A DNA stretch of 64,000 bases from SZUA-309 sp965230005 (GCA_965230005.1 OZ245934.1:3534001-3598000); one strand, 5' to 3'. Counted from the stretch's first letter, positions 44,004 through 53,878 are shown. The notes: a model not told the origin generated them from the letters alone. Made by a program: numbers and translations.

Positions 44004-45725
44004 ATGCTACCGACAGAAGTACAGCGGATTCTGCTGTTGATCGGTTTGGCCGCAACCGGATATCTGATGATCCTCGCCTGGAACGAGGACTACATACAGA
44101 ACCAGGCACCGCCGGAGTACTCGGCGACCCCAGAGCTGACGCCTGCCAATGGAGATGCGCCCCTGCTTCCGGCAACGCCGGCCGAAGGAGGCAGCAACGC
44201 ATCCGATGTGCCCGATGAATCGCTGATCGCGAGCGAAGCGAGCGAAGGATCCAGCGCCGTCGCCCCGGAGCCTGCGAGCGCGGACCGGTTGGTCATGGTG
44301 GAAACGCCGCAACACAGAGTCTGGATCGACCGCCTGGGTGGAGACATCGTGCGGGTGGAACTGCCGGGCTATCCGGTGGCTCTGGATGCGCCCGATGTAC
44401 CCTATGTCCTCCTCGACAGCGGTCGCGGTCGTACTTACATCGCCCAGAGCGGGCTCATCGGTAGCGACGGGGTAGACGCCAAAGGTGAGCGGCCCCTTTA
44501 TCGCAGCGCCAGCAGCAAATATCGGTTGAGTGGTGATGAGCCGCTCACGGTGCGTCTCGAGGCCACTGTTGATGGTCAGGCCGTTGAGAAGCGTTACCTC
44601 TTCCGCCCGGACGACTATCTGATCGATGTGAGCTACCGGGTGGTCAACGAATCTGCGGCGCCCATCAAGGCGAGCCTGTTTGCCCAGATCAAGCGTGACG
44701 CCAGCGAACCCCCGGGCGGCGGCACCTTCTCACTCGGACCCCAGCCGTATCTTGGCGGCGCCCTGACCACGCCTGATTCCCGGTACGAGAAGCTCGAGTT
44801 CGACGATCTCGACGATGCCGGAACCTACCGCATTGCGGTTGATGGTGGCTGGATGGCCTTTCTCCAGCACTACTTCCTTTCGGCCTGGGTGGGTAACGAG
44901 GCCGAGACGAACAACTACTACGGGCAGAAACGCGGAGACGGCACCTATGTGTTCGGCTTCACCGGGCCCCTGAAAACCATTGCGCCGGGCGAAACCGGCG
45001 ACTTTGAGACGCGCTTCTATGCGGGACCGAAAGACCAGAAACGCCTCGAGGAAATTGCGCCGAATCTCAACCTCACGGTCGACTATGGGTTCCTCTGGTG
45101 GCTGGCTGTGCCGCTCTTCTATGTGCTGGACTGGCTCTACGGCTTTGCCGGTAACTGGGGTGTGGCGATCATTCTGCTGACGGTGCTCGTCAAAGCCGTG
45201 CTCTACCCGTTGTCGGCAGCCAGCTACCGTTCTATGGCCAACATGCGTCGGGTCGCACCGCAGATGAAGCGTCTCCAGGAGCGCTATGCCGACGACCGGC
45301 AGAAGCTCTCCCAGGAGATGATGAATCTCTACAAGAAAGAACAGGTGAACCCACTCGGGGGCTGCCTGCCGATGCTGCTGCCCATGCCGATTTTCATCGC
45401 CCTTTACTGGGTGCTCTTCGAGTCCGTGGAGCTGCGCCAGGCGCCCTTCTTCCTCTGGATCGACGATCTTTCGGCCATGGATCCCTACTTCATTCTGCCG
45501 CTGCTCATGGGCGGCAGCATGTATCTCACGCAACTCATGACGCCCGCGGTCGGCGACCCCATGCAGGTGCGGATGATGAAGATGATGCCCATCCTCTTCA
45601 CGGTTCTGTTCCTCTTCTTCCCGGCAGGCCTCGTGCTCTACTGGCTGGTGAACAACATTCTCAGCGTCGCGCAGCAGTATTACGTGATCCGCCAGACCGA
45701 GCGCGCTCAGGAAGCCAAGGCCTGA
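44004..45725 (+). CDS. yidC: Membrane protein insertase YidC
   Basis: 573 residues of the Gram-negative type: an N-terminal signal-anchor helix, a large periplasmic beta domain (about 90-340) and a C-terminal core of five helices with LVKAVLYPLSAASYRSMANMRRVAPQM, NPLGGCLPMLLPMPIFIALYW and LFLFFPAGLVLYWLVNN. It inserts membrane proteins, including ATP synthase subunit c encoded nearby. The linker at about 35-90 is acidic and Ala-rich. Confidence 0.97.
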   Translation: MLPTEVQRILLLIGLAATGYLMILAWNEDYIQNQAPPEYSATPELTPANGDAPLLPATPAEGGSNASDVPDESLIASEASEGSSAVAPEPASADRLVMVETPQHRVWIDRLGGDIVRVELPGYPVALDAPDVPYVLLDSGRGRTYIAQSGLIGSDGVDAKGERPLYRSASSKYRLSGDEPLTVRLEATVDGQAVEKRYLFRPDDYLIDVSYRVVNESAAPIKASLFAQIKRDASEPPGGGTFSLGPQPYLGGALTTPDSRYEKLEFDDLDDAGTYRIAVDGGWMAFLQHYFLSAWVGNEAETNNYYGQKRGDGTYVFGFTGPLKTIAPGETGDFETRFYAGPKDQKRLEEIAPNLNLTVDYGFLWWLAVPLFYVLDWLYGFAGNWGVAIILLTVLVKAVLYPLSAASYRSMANMRRVAPQMKRLQERYADDRQKLSQEMMNLYKKEQVNPLGGCLPMLLPMPIFIALYWVLFESVELRQAPFFLWIDDLSAMDPYFILPLLMGGSMYLTQLMTPAVGDPMQVRMMKMMPILFTVLFLFFPAGLVLYWLVNNILSVAQQYYVIRQTERAQEAKA

Positions 45726-45742
45726 ACCGGGATGGCTGACCG

Positions 45743-47113
45743 GTGAGTGCCGGCGCGGGAACAGCAAGCGGCGCAGCGGATGTCGATACGATAGCGGCCG
45801 TCGCTACGGCGCCGGGCCAGGCAGGCATCGGTGTTGTCCGGGTTTCCGGACCGATGGCCGGCGCCATCGCCCAGGCGGTAACCGGCCACACACAGCCCCC
45901 GCGAACCATCCGATTGCGCAATTTCTTCGATGCCCGTGGGGAGACCATCGATTCCGGACTCGTGCTGTTCTTTGAGGGACCGGCGTCATTTACCGGCGAG
46001 GACGTTGTCGAATTTCAGGGTCATGGTGGCCAGATGGTGCTGCAGATGGTCCTGGATGCCACCCTTTGGGCGGGTGCCCGGCTGGCCAGACCCGGAGAGT
46101 TCACGGAACGGGCCTATCTGAACGGCAAGCTCGATCTTGCCCAGGCGGAAGCGGTCGCCGATCTCATCGCCTCGAACTCCGAAGCCGCGGTGCGGGGTGC
46201 GAATCGGTCTCTTTCCGGGGCTTTTTCGAATCGGGTCACCGATATTGATGCCCTGGTCGTCGAACTGCGGGTGTTTGTTGAGGCCGCCATCGACTTCCCT
46301 GACGAGGACATCGATCTCCTCGCCGACGGCCAGGTGGCCGAACGGATAGACGGGATCATCGATGCCCTGAACCGCCTCGAAGCCGATTGCGCCCAGGGCG
46401 TGCTCCTTCGGGACGGGATTAAGCTGGCCATCGTTGGTGAGCCGAACGTGGGTAAATCGAGTCTCCTGAACCGGCTCAGCGGCGAGTCCCGCGCCATCGT
46501 CACGGACATCCCCGGCACCACGAGAGATCTCGTGGCGGCGGAAATTGATCTCGACGGTCTGCGCCTCGAGATCGTCGACACTGCGGGACTGCGGGAAACG
46601 GAGGATAAGGTCGAGGCGGAAGGCGTGAAACGGGCGCTTGCGGAGGCGGCCGACGCGGATCTCGTGGTGCACCTGAAAGTCTGGGGTGCGGAGACAACCG
46701 ATCGTTCGGTAATCCCGAATTCCCTGCCCAAAGAGCGTGTTCTGGAAGTCTGGAACAAGGTTGATCTGGCGGCGGATGCCGCAGCGGTACAGGCCGCGAG
46801 GGACCGCGGGGCGATTCTTGTGAGTGCATCCACCGGTGAGGCCTTCGATACGCTCCGCGCTGCCATCCGGGCGCGTGCGGGCTTCGCCCCGCAGAGCAAT
46901 CTCTTCACGGCGCGGAAGCGCCACCTGCTGGCCCTTGCTGCAGCCCTCGAGGCAGCGCGAACCGCCCGGGCGCAGGCGGCCGACACCCTGCCTGGTGAAA
47001 TCATTGCCGAGGAACTCAAAGCGGCGCATGCGGCGCTCGGCGAGATTGTCGGAGAACTCTCGAGCGATGCGCTGCTCGGGGAGATCTTCTCGACCTTCTG
47101 TATTGGCAAGTAA
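45743..47113 (+). CDS. mnmE: tRNA modification GTPase MnmE
   Basis: 456 residues from a GTG. The N-terminal folate-binding domain (TIAAVATAPGQAGIGVVRVSG), the G domain with GEPNVGKSSLLNRL, GTTRD and DTAGLRETED, and the C-terminal CIGK with its catalytic-region Cys are all present. With MnmG it installs the 5-carboxymethylaminomethyl group on U34 of tRNAs. It lies 17 bp after yidC. Confidence 0.97.
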   Translation: MSAGAGTASGAADVDTIAAVATAPGQAGIGVVRVSGPMAGAIAQAVTGHTQPPRTIRLRNFFDARGETIDSGLVLFFEGPASFTGEDVVEFQGHGGQMVLQMVLDATLWAGARLARPGEFTERAYLNGKLDLAQAEAVADLIASNSEAAVRGANRSLSGAFSNRVTDIDALVVELRVFVEAAIDFPDEDIDLLADGQVAERIDGIIDALNRLEADCAQGVLLRDGIKLAIVGEPNVGKSSLLNRLSGESRAIVTDIPGTTRDLVAAEIDLDGLRLEIVDTAGLRETEDKVEAEGVKRALAEAADADLVVHLKVWGAETTDRSVIPNSLPKERVLEVWNKVDLAADAAAVQAARDRGAILVSASTGEAFDTLRAAIRARAGFAPQSNLFTARKRHLLALAAALEAARTARAQAADTLPGEIIAEELKAAHAALGEIVGELSSDALLGEIFSTFCIGK

Positions 47114-47182
47114 TCTCGCTAACGTCCGACGCTGACGCAGGTATACTCGCGCCCCCGAGAATTACCGACGGTCCGAAATCCC

Positions 47183-49150
47183 ATGGATCACCCGGAAACT
47201 TACGACGTCATCGTGATCGGCGCCGGCCATGCGGGTTGCGAAGCCGCGGCCGCCGCTGCGCGCGTTGGCGCGCGGACCCTGCTGCTGACTCAGGCGGTGG
47301 AAACCATCGGTCAGATGTCCTGCAACCCCGCCATCGGCGGTATCGGTAAGAGCCATCTCGTCCGGGAAATCGACGCCCTCGACGGGCTCATGGCCAAGGC
47401 GGCCGATCGGGCGGGCATTCAGCTCAGGGTGCTCAACGCGAGCAAAGGACCGGCTGTTCGGGCAACGCGTGCTCAGGCAGACCGGGCACTCTATCGCCAG
47501 GCCGTTCGCGAGCTCCTTGATGAGCTGGACGGCGTCAGCATCTTCCAGCAGACCGTGACTGATCTGCTGGTTGAGGATCTCGACGGGCAGCCGACCGTGG
47601 TGGGTGTTGCCACGCAGATGGGCCTCAACTTCCACGCGGGTGCCGTAGTCCTCACGACCGGCACCTTCCTCGGTGGCCGCATTCACATCGGCCTGGAAAA
47701 TCATCCTGGCGGACGAGCCGGTGATGCCCCTTCCAACGCCCTTGCCGAGCGCCTGCGGGCTCTGCCGTTCCGGGTGGATCGGCTCAAGACCGGTACGCCT
47801 CCCCGCATCGATGGGCGCACCGTGGACTTCTCTGTCATGACGGCCCAGCCTGGAGACGAGCCCGCACCGGTACTCTCCTTTCTGCACGAAGATCCGGTCA
47901 GCGCTGGTGATGGGACCGTTGTGCTGCAGCGACCGCGGCAGGTGCCCTGCTATATCACGCAGACGAATCCAGACACGCACGAGCTCATTCTCGAGGCCCT
48001 CGACCGCTCGCCCCTCTACACGGGCGTTATCGAAGGCACCGGTCCCCGCTACTGTCCGAGCATCGAGGACAAAGTGGTCCGCTTCCAGGACCGTGTGCAA
48101 CACCAGATCTTCGTGGAACCGGAAGGTCTTTCTACCAGTGAGCTTTACCCGAACGGCATCTCGACCAGTCTGCCTTACGATGTGCAGCTTGCGCTCGTGC
48201 GGAGTATCAAGGGCTTCGAAGAAGCCCACATCACGCGTCCGGGTTATGCCATCGAGTATGACTTCTTCGACCCCCGGGATCTGAAATACAGTCTTGAAAC
48301 GAAAGCGTTGGCGGGTTTGTTTTTCGCGGGGCAGATCAACGGAACCACGGGCTACGAGGAAGCGGGCGCGCAGGGACTGCTTGCCGGATTAAATGCTGCC
48401 CGCAGGGTTTCCGGCACGGACGCCTGGTGCCCACGACGGGATGAAGCCTACCTCGGTGTGCTCGTCGATGACCTCATTACCCTGGGTACCAATGAGCCCT
48501 ATCGGATGTTCACTTCCCGCGCGGAATTCCGCCTGCGTCTTCGTGAAGACAACGCCGATCAGCGACTCACGGCCATCGGTCGCGACCTCGGTCTCGTTGG
48601 CGCCGATCGCTGGCGCGCATTCCAGGCTAAGAAAGAAGCGTTGGAGGCTTTGTCAAAAGCGCTCGGGCGCGTGCACGTGAATCCCGGCTCCACGCTGGCC
48701 GAGCGCCTGGAAGGGCTGACCGGTGAAACCGTCAGTAAAGAAACGTCCCTCGAGGCCTTCATTCGCCGACCCGCCGTGGCCCTGGTGCCACTGAGAGATC
48801 TGCTGCATGAGGAGCTTGGCATCGAAGCCGCTCCCGCCGTGCTGGCACAGCTCGAAATCGAGACGAAGTACGAAGGCTACATCCGTCGCCAGGACGAAGA
48901 GATTGCCAAGATCCGACGCCATGAAAGCATTGCGCTCCCGAAAGCGCTCGACTACGGCAGCGTTTCTGGCCTTTCCAGGGAACTGGCGGAAAAACTCACG
49001 GCGGCAGAGCCTGACACGCTGGCACGGGCGGCGAGAATTCCGGGAATGACGCCTGCGGCGTTGTCTCTGCTGCTCGTGCACGCGCGGAAGGTCCGCGAAA
49101 CAGTGCCTGAACCGATGCCGGTCGATGCGCTGGCCGGCGAGCGCGACTGA
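47183..49150 (+). CDS. mnmG: tRNA uridine-5-carboxymethylaminomethyl modification enzyme MnmG
   Basis: 655 residues, slightly long for the family. The FAD-binding start VIVIGAGHAGCEAAAAAARVG, the NPAIGGIGKSHLVREIDALDG segment and the second signature GQINGTTGYEEAGAQGL are intact. It is the FAD-dependent partner of MnmE. A TATACT at 47142-47147 in the 69-bp gap may be a local -10. The rsmG start follows after 3 bp. Confidence 0.97.
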   Translation: MDHPETYDVIVIGAGHAGCEAAAAAARVGARTLLLTQAVETIGQMSCNPAIGGIGKSHLVREIDALDGLMAKAADRAGIQLRVLNASKGPAVRATRAQADRALYRQAVRELLDELDGVSIFQQTVTDLLVEDLDGQPTVVGVATQMGLNFHAGAVVLTTGTFLGGRIHIGLENHPGGRAGDAPSNALAERLRALPFRVDRLKTGTPPRIDGRTVDFSVMTAQPGDEPAPVLSFLHEDPVSAGDGTVVLQRPRQVPCYITQTNPDTHELILEALDRSPLYTGVIEGTGPRYCPSIEDKVVRFQDRVQHQIFVEPEGLSTSELYPNGISTSLPYDVQLALVRSIKGFEEAHITRPGYAIEYDFFDPRDLKYSLETKALAGLFFAGQINGTTGYEEAGAQGLLAGLNAARRVSGTDAWCPRRDEAYLGVLVDDLITLGTNEPYRMFTSRAEFRLRLREDNADQRLTAIGRDLGLVGADRWRAFQAKKEALEALSKALGRVHVNPGSTLAERLEGLTGETVSKETSLEAFIRRPAVALVPLRDLLHEELGIEAAPAVLAQLEIETKYEGYIRRQDEEIAKIRRHESIALPKALDYGSVSGLSRELAEKLTAAEPDTLARAARIPGMTPAALSLLLVHARKVRETVPEPMPVDALAGERD

Positions 49151-49153
49151 CCA

Positions 49154-49819
49154 TTGCAGCCTCAGACCCTGGAAGCGGCGCTCGAGGCACTTGGGCTCAC
49201 TTTCACTAACTCCCAGACGCTGAACCTCGAGCGCTACGTGGCGCTCCTCGAGCGTTGGAACACCCGCTTCAATCTGATTTCCAGGAAAGACATCGATCGT
49301 CTCTGGCCGCGGCATGTTTTCGACAGCCTGAGCCTCTCCGCGTTTGTTGAGGAAGCGAGGCGGGCCGTGGACCTGGGCACCGGGGCGGGTCTGCCAGGCA
49401 TACCCCTCGCGATCGCGCATCCGGCCGTGCAGTGGCATCTCCTCGACCGCAACGAACGGAAAATCCGGTTTCTGGAACTCGTGGTCCGCGAACTCGGGCT
49501 CACGAACGCCCATCCGCAGGTGTCCGATCCCGCCGTCAGCGTGCCTGGAGGCCTCGACGGCCGCGCAGATCTGCTCGTCTCCCGTGCCGTTGCCGCACCG
49601 GCTGCCCTGGTCCGGCTGGCCGCGCCGATGCTCACGGACACGGGTCGCCTGGTCCTCATGACCGGTGCTGCTGATCCTGAAGTCGAGTCCCCGAAAGAGG
49701 CCGGAGCTCCGTTGCCGCATGATTTCCATGAGCTTCGTCGCGAGTCCGTGAATGTGCCGGGGCTTGATCGCACTCACGAAGTGACCATCATAGGCCGCGC
49801 GCGGAGGAACACGTCTTGA
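49154..49819 (+). CDS. rsmG: 16S rRNA m7G527 methyltransferase
   Basis: 221 residues from a TTG. The family features are the ERWNTRFNLIS segment and the SAM loop VDLGTGAGLPGIPLAI, followed by DRNERKIRFLELV. It methylates G527 of 16S rRNA. Its stop overlaps the TTG of parA. Confidence 0.94.
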   Translation: MQPQTLEAALEALGLTFTNSQTLNLERYVALLERWNTRFNLISRKDIDRLWPRHVFDSLSLSAFVEEARRAVDLGTGAGLPGIPLAIAHPAVQWHLLDRNERKIRFLELVVRELGLTNAHPQVSDPAVSVPGGLDGRADLLVSRAVAAPAALVRLAAPMLTDTGRLVLMTGAADPEVESPKEAGAPLPHDFHELRRESVNVPGLDRTHEVTIIGRARRNTS

Positions 49820-50592
49820 GCAGAACCATCGCCGTAGCCAACCAGAAAGGCGGCGTCGGCAAGACCACAACGAGTGTCAATCTGGCGGCGTCCCTCGCCT
49901 TGTCGGGATCCCGTGTGCTGCTCGTCGATCTCGATCCCCAGGGCAACGCAACCATGGGCTCGGGCATCGACAAGGCTAGCCTCGAACACAGCATCTACGA
50001 CTGGCTCATCGATTCCGAACCCCAGGATCTCGTGCGGCAGCGCTGTCAGGGCGGCTACAGCCTCATCCCATCAAACACGGACCTGACGGCGGCTGAAGTC
50101 GAACTGATGCAGGCGGAACGTCGCGAGTATCGCCTGAAAGAACGCCTCGCCGAAAACAGGGACTTTGATTACGTCATCATCGACTGTCCGCCGTCCCTGA
50201 ATATCCTCACCCTCAACGCTCTGATCGCCGCCGACAGCGTGCTGATCCCCATGCAATGCGAGTATTACGCACTGGAAGGCCTGTCGGCCCTGCTCGAGAC
50301 GGTCGATGGGGTCCGCACCGCGGCGAACCCGGACCTCGCAATAGAGGGGCTTCTGCGAACCATGTATGATCCGCGCAACAGCCTCACCCGGGACGTGTCC
50401 CGGCAGCTGATTCAGTACTTTGGCGACCAGGTGTTTCGCACCGTCATACCGCGCAACGTGCGGTTGGCAGAGGCCCCCAGTCATGGTCTGCCTGCCATTC
50501 TCTACGATCGGCAGTCCCGCGGCGCCGTCGCCTACATGGCCCTTGCCGGCGAGATAAAAAGAAAACACGAGGTACGGGCAGTACCCGATTGA
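49816..50592 (+). CDS. parA: Chromosome partitioning ATPase ParA (Soj)
   Basis: 258 residues from a TTG that overlaps rsmG. The deviant Walker A loop NQKGGVGKTTTSVNLAASLA, the Walker A' region VLLVDLDPQGNATMGSG and Walker B YVIIDCPPSLN mark a chromosomal ParA. It works with ParB, encoded 26 bp downstream, and the parS sites in recF to segregate the origin region. Confidence 0.97.
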   Translation: MSRTIAVANQKGGVGKTTTSVNLAASLALSGSRVLLVDLDPQGNATMGSGIDKASLEHSIYDWLIDSEPQDLVRQRCQGGYSLIPSNTDLTAAEVELMQAERREYRLKERLAENRDFDYVIIDCPPSLNILTLNALIAADSVLIPMQCEYYALEGLSALLETVDGVRTAANPDLAIEGLLRTMYDPRNSLTRDVSRQLIQYFGDQVFRTVIPRNVRLAEAPSHGLPAILYDRQSRGAVAYMALAGEIKRKHEVRAVPD

Positions 50593-50618
50593 ATCTGGAA
50601 CTTGAGGGGTAAGGAAGC

Positions 50619-51527
50619 GTGAGCAAGAAGCGGTTGGGCCGCGGCCTGGACGCCCTGCTGTCGGCCGATCGTGCTGCCAGCGAACCCGTGCCCACAGAGA
50701 ATGCGCCAGCCGGCTCCCCGGGGGCCGCCGCAGACGCGCCGGCGACCGCCGGTCTGCTCGAGGTTGCCATTACTGACGTCGTGCGCAGCCGTTATCAGCC
50801 GAGGCAACAGTTCGGCGAGAGCGCTCTGAACGAACTGGCCGCGTCCATTTCCGCGCAGGGCCTCATGCAGCCCGTCGTGCTGCGCAGTCGACCGCAAGGG
50901 GGCTATGAGCTCATTGCCGGCGAACGGCGCTGGCGGGCGGCGCAGATCGCCGGCCTTTCCCGCATCCCGGCAGTGGTCCGCGAGGTCAGCGACGAGCAGG
51001 CCTCCGCCATGGCGCTCATTGAGAATATTCAGCGGGAGGATCTGAATCCCCTCGAAGAAGCGCAGGCTCTGGAACGCCTTAAGGAAGAGTTCGGGCTCAC
51101 GCAGCAGCAGGTGGCCGATGCCGTTGGAAAGTCCCGCGTGGCGGTGACCAACCTGCTTCGTCTGCTGAATCTCTGTGCACCTGTGCGCGCCATGCTGCTG
51201 GCCGGCGAGCTCGAGATGGGTCATGCACGGGCGCTGTTGCCCCTGTCGGCCCTCGATCAGGAGCGTCTCGCACGAGTGGTCGCCACTAAAGGCCTTTCCG
51301 TGCGGGCCACGGAAAGCCTGGTCCGGGACCGTCAGCAACCCGCGACGCGCTCGCCCCGGCAAACGGCGGCGGAAAAAGACGCGGACACTGCCCGGCTGGA
51401 GCGAGACCTGTCCGATCGTGTGGGTGCGCCGGTGAGCATCAATCAGGACAAGAGCGGTGGTGGCAGCCTGGTCATTTCCTACTCCAACCTCGATGAACTC
51501 GAGGGGATTCTCTCGCACCTGAAGTAG
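50619..51527 (+). CDS. parB: Chromosome partitioning protein ParB (Spo0J)
   Basis: 302 residues from a GTG with an AAGGA ribosome site. It starts KKRLGRGLDALLS, the ParA-interacting peptide. The CTP-binding ParB/Srx domain has RYQPRQQF and GERRWRAAQIAGL followed by ENIQREDLNPLEEA. The helix-turn-helix region LTQQQVADAVGKSRVAVTNLLRLL binds parS, and a C-terminal dimerisation domain follows. A low-complexity Ala/Pro segment lies at about 17-45. Confidence 0.97.
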   Translation: MSKKRLGRGLDALLSADRAASEPVPTENAPAGSPGAAADAPATAGLLEVAITDVVRSRYQPRQQFGESALNELAASISAQGLMQPVVLRSRPQGGYELIAGERRWRAAQIAGLSRIPAVVREVSDEQASAMALIENIQREDLNPLEEAQALERLKEEFGLTQQQVADAVGKSRVAVTNLLRLLNLCAPVRAMLLAGELEMGHARALLPLSALDQERLARVVATKGLSVRATESLVRDRQQPATRSPRQTAAEKDADTARLERDLSDRVGAPVSINQDKSGGGSLVISYSNLDELEGILSHLK

Positions 51528-51867
51528 CTGGTAGCTCGAGCTTGGATCGCGGGCCCCTGCTGGCCCGAGGCCGCCCGATTTGCCCGCCGCAGGTCGACCG
51601 CGCTCACGCCCGTCTGACCCCTTTCTGGCCTCTGAAGACCGGTGCCTGGCCGCCAAAGACCGGTCGAGGGCCCGGGTCACTGTCCGGTTGGCCTGATGCC
51701 AACGCCGCCGTCAGCGCCGGCCTGTCGGACCTGATGCCTGCAACGGGAAACGCTGATTCTGAGGCTGCCTCGGCAAGGAGGACGGAGGCCGGGAGCCAGG
51801 AGCGAAGAAGCTCCGGGGAAACCAGACAAAAACCCGTAAAAAACCCCTGGAAAAGCAGCGAATCGAA
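51528..51867. other. parB-atpI spacer without a gene
   Basis: About 340 bp. It contains a CGGGCC/GGCCCG hairpin at 51550-51567 with no T run and a repeated AAGACCGGT (about 51636 and 51656). A 109-codon frame crosses it but has no recognisable features. Confidence 0.5.
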
Positions 51868-51896
51868 TTGATGCGCTCTGGTGCGGTCACTATAAT
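51868..51896 (+). promoter_or_regulatory. Sigma-70 promoter of the ATP synthase operon
   Basis: TTGATG and a perfect TATAAT are separated by exactly 17 bp, 28 bp before the chosen atpI start. This is one of the best promoter matches in the window. Confidence 0.85.
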
Positions 51897-51924
51897 ACGC
51901 GCCGCTTTTCCAAGGCCCGTGTGC

Positions 51925-52293
51925 GTGGCATCGCCTTATCGAATAGTGATCTGGCAACTCGCGGCCACAGCGGTTGTGACGGCGGTGCTGTTTCTCTGGG
52001 AGTTCTCCAGAGGCGCTGGAGAGAGTTCCCTCGGGGGATTCGACCAGACAGTGGCGGCTCTTGCGGCAGGATTGGCGAGCGCGATTCCAGCTGGGCTCTA
52101 TGCCTGGCGGGCGTCGGTGGAGCGCTCGGCGACCAAGTTTCTGCTGCAGGGTGTCGTGAAGTTTGCACTGACGCTCTTCTTGGTAGCTGCCTGCATCATT
52201 CTGATTAAGCCGGCAGCCGCGGGCTTTTTCGGCACGCTGATCCTTATGCAGGTGATGTACGTCGTTGCCCCGCTCTCGGAGTCGGGGCCTTGA
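51925..52293 (+). CDS. atpI: ATP synthase subunit I
   Basis: 122 residues from a GTG at 51925, chosen because earlier in-frame starts lie inside the promoter. Four hydrophobic helices with the AtpI pattern are present, including LASAIPAGLYAWRA, VVKFALTLFLVAACIIL and GFFGTLILMQVMYVVAPL. AtpI assists c-ring assembly and is not a stoichiometric subunit. It heads the atp operon. Confidence 0.88.
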   Translation: MASPYRIVIWQLAATAVVTAVLFLWEFSRGAGESSLGGFDQTVAALAAGLASAIPAGLYAWRASVERSATKFLLQGVVKFALTLFLVAACIILIKPAAAGFFGTLILMQVMYVVAPLSESGP

Positions 52294-52673
52294 AGAGGCG
52301 AGGTCAGGCTTGGAAATGCCGAATCGGTGGGTGAAAGCACCGGGAAGGGCTGAACGCTCCGCACAACCGGCAGCGGGTGGAAAGTCCGAAAAAGGCCCAG
52401 GAAGAGGCCCGAGCGCGGCGTGCCAGATGGATGGCTGGACGACTTTGATTACCTGGCGGGTAGTTGCACCGCCAGGGGGACCGTTTAAAAGCGACGGTAG
52501 AAAGACGGTAGAAAGACGGTACAAACAGGACACGCGCGACAAGCCGGCAGGGGTGGCTCGGCAGTCATCGAAAAGACTGGGCACCAGTAACCGGCACAGG
52601 CAGTTGACGCAGCGACGGTCAGGGACTGGTCACAGCGCGATAAACAGGCAGTAAGAAGGCAGACAGAGAAAGC
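52294..52673 (+). other. Unusually long atpI-atpB spacer with structured and repeated DNA
   Basis: About 380 bp without a gene, where most gammaproteobacteria have few bases. It contains an 8-bp-stem hairpin at 52452-52476 (CCTGGCGG/CCGCCAGG), three tandem 11-bp units of GACGGTAGAAA at 52493-52525 (the last with one change), and a purine-rich stretch before atpB. No second good promoter was recognised. Confidence 0.6.
52493..52525 (+). repeat. Three tandem 11-bp repeats
   Basis: GACGGTAGAAA twice, then GACGGTACAAA, in the leader of atpB. Confidence 0.9.
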
Positions 52674-53522
52674 ATGGCAAGTGCAGCGGAAGATCCTGCT
52701 GGTTATATCCAGCACCACCTGACCAACCTCACTTTCGGCCAGCATCCCGATGGCACCTGGGGCTTTGCCCACAGCGCTCAGGAAGCAGCTGCCATGGGCT
52801 TTAACGCCATCCACGTCGATTCCATGGTCTGGTCCATCGTTACCGGGCTCATTTTCTTTTTCGTGTTCCGCGCGGCGGCAAAAAACGCAACGGCCGGTGT
52901 GCCGGGACCTCTGCAGAATTTCGTCGAGATGATCGTCGACTTCATCGACGACACGACCAATACCATCTTCAACTACAAAAACAGCCTCATCGCGCCGATG
53001 GCCCTGACGATCTTCGTCTGGGTCTGGCTCATGAACTTCATGGACCTGATCCCCGTGGACTGGATACCGGGCCTGTCGATGGCCCTTGGCATCGAGTACA
53101 TGAAGATCGTGCCCACGACGGATCCGAACATCACCATGGCCATGGCGCTTTCGGTATTCGTACTTATCCTGTTCTTTTCCATCAAAGAAAAAGGCCTGGG
53201 CGGCTTCCTCGGCGAACTGGCTTTCCATCCTTTCCCGAAGTGGGCGGCGCCCATCAATCTCATCCTCGAGGGCGTCACCCTCATTGCCAAGCCGCTCTCT
53301 CTCGGGCTTCGGCTGTTCGGCAACATGTACGCGGGAGAGATGATCTTCGTCCTGATCGCCCTGTTGTTTACGGGTGGTTTTGTGTTCGGACTTCTCGGCG
53401 GAGTGCTGCAGTGGGGCTGGGCGATGTTCCACGTGCTCATCATCTCCCTGCAGGCCTTCATCTTCGCCGTCTTGACCATCGTCTATATGGCGCAGGCCCA
53501 CGAAGTCGACGAAGAGCACTGA
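52674..53522 (+). CDS. atpB: ATP synthase F0 subunit a
   Basis: 282 residues with five to six membrane helices. The conserved segment SLGLRLFGNMYAGEMIFVLI contains the essential arginine that faces the c-ring, and the final helix LQAFIFAVLTIVYM carries the conserved Gln. It forms the proton half-channels. It begins the F0 part of the operon. Confidence 0.97.
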   Translation: MASAAEDPAGYIQHHLTNLTFGQHPDGTWGFAHSAQEAAAMGFNAIHVDSMVWSIVTGLIFFFVFRAAAKNATAGVPGPLQNFVEMIVDFIDDTTNTIFNYKNSLIAPMALTIFVWVWLMNFMDLIPVDWIPGLSMALGIEYMKIVPTTDPNITMAMALSVFVLILFFSIKEKGLGGFLGELAFHPFPKWAAPINLILEGVTLIAKPLSLGLRLFGNMYAGEMIFVLIALLFTGGFVFGLLGGVLQWGWAMFHVLIISLQAFIFAVLTIVYMAQAHEVDEEH

Positions 53523-53644
53523 GCGGCGACGGCAGAGTTCAGCAACAGGTAAATCGATAACAAGACGCGGAGTATCGGCGCCAGCCGCACGGGGTGGCCG
53601 GAACCGGAAAGCCGCAAAACACACAACTCAAACTTGGAGTAGTC

Positions 53645-53878
53645 ATGGAACTAGCGGTTCTTCTTTATGTAGCGGGCGGACTCATGATGGGTCTCGGCGC
53701 AGTCGGCGCGGCCATCGGTGTGGGTGTGCTGGGCGGTAAGTTTCTGGAGGGTGTTGCCCGTCAGCCGGAACTGCTGCCGATGCTGCGTACGCAGCTCTTC
53801 ATCGTTCTCGGTCTCGTTGACGCCGTACCCATGATCGCAGTTGGTATCGGCCTCTACACGATCTTCGCAGTCGGTTGA
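53645..53878 (+). CDS. atpE: ATP synthase F0 subunit c
   Basis: 77 residues from the ATG at 53645 behind a GGAG site; an upstream frame start at 53594 would add 17 non-family residues. Two membrane helices flank the conserved loop ARQPELLPML. The second helix carries the proton-binding Asp in GLVDAVPMIAVGIGLY. The Asp, not Glu, and the lack of a sodium-ligand pattern indicate a proton-driven c-ring. Confidence 0.97.
   Translation: MELAVLLYVAGGLMMGLGAVGAAIGVGVLGGKFLEGVARQPELLPMLRTQLFIVLGLVDAVPMIAVGIGLYTIFAVG

Noticed and set aside
48668..48683. CACGTGAA motif in mnmG considered as a third parS site
   Set aside because: Only the core matches; the flanks do not form the GTTTCACGTGAAAC palindrome.
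51542..51871. 109-codon plus-strand frame in the parB-atpI spacer
   Set aside because: It has low-complexity Pro/Ala/Arg composition, no homology features and no ribosome site, and it runs into the atp promoter.
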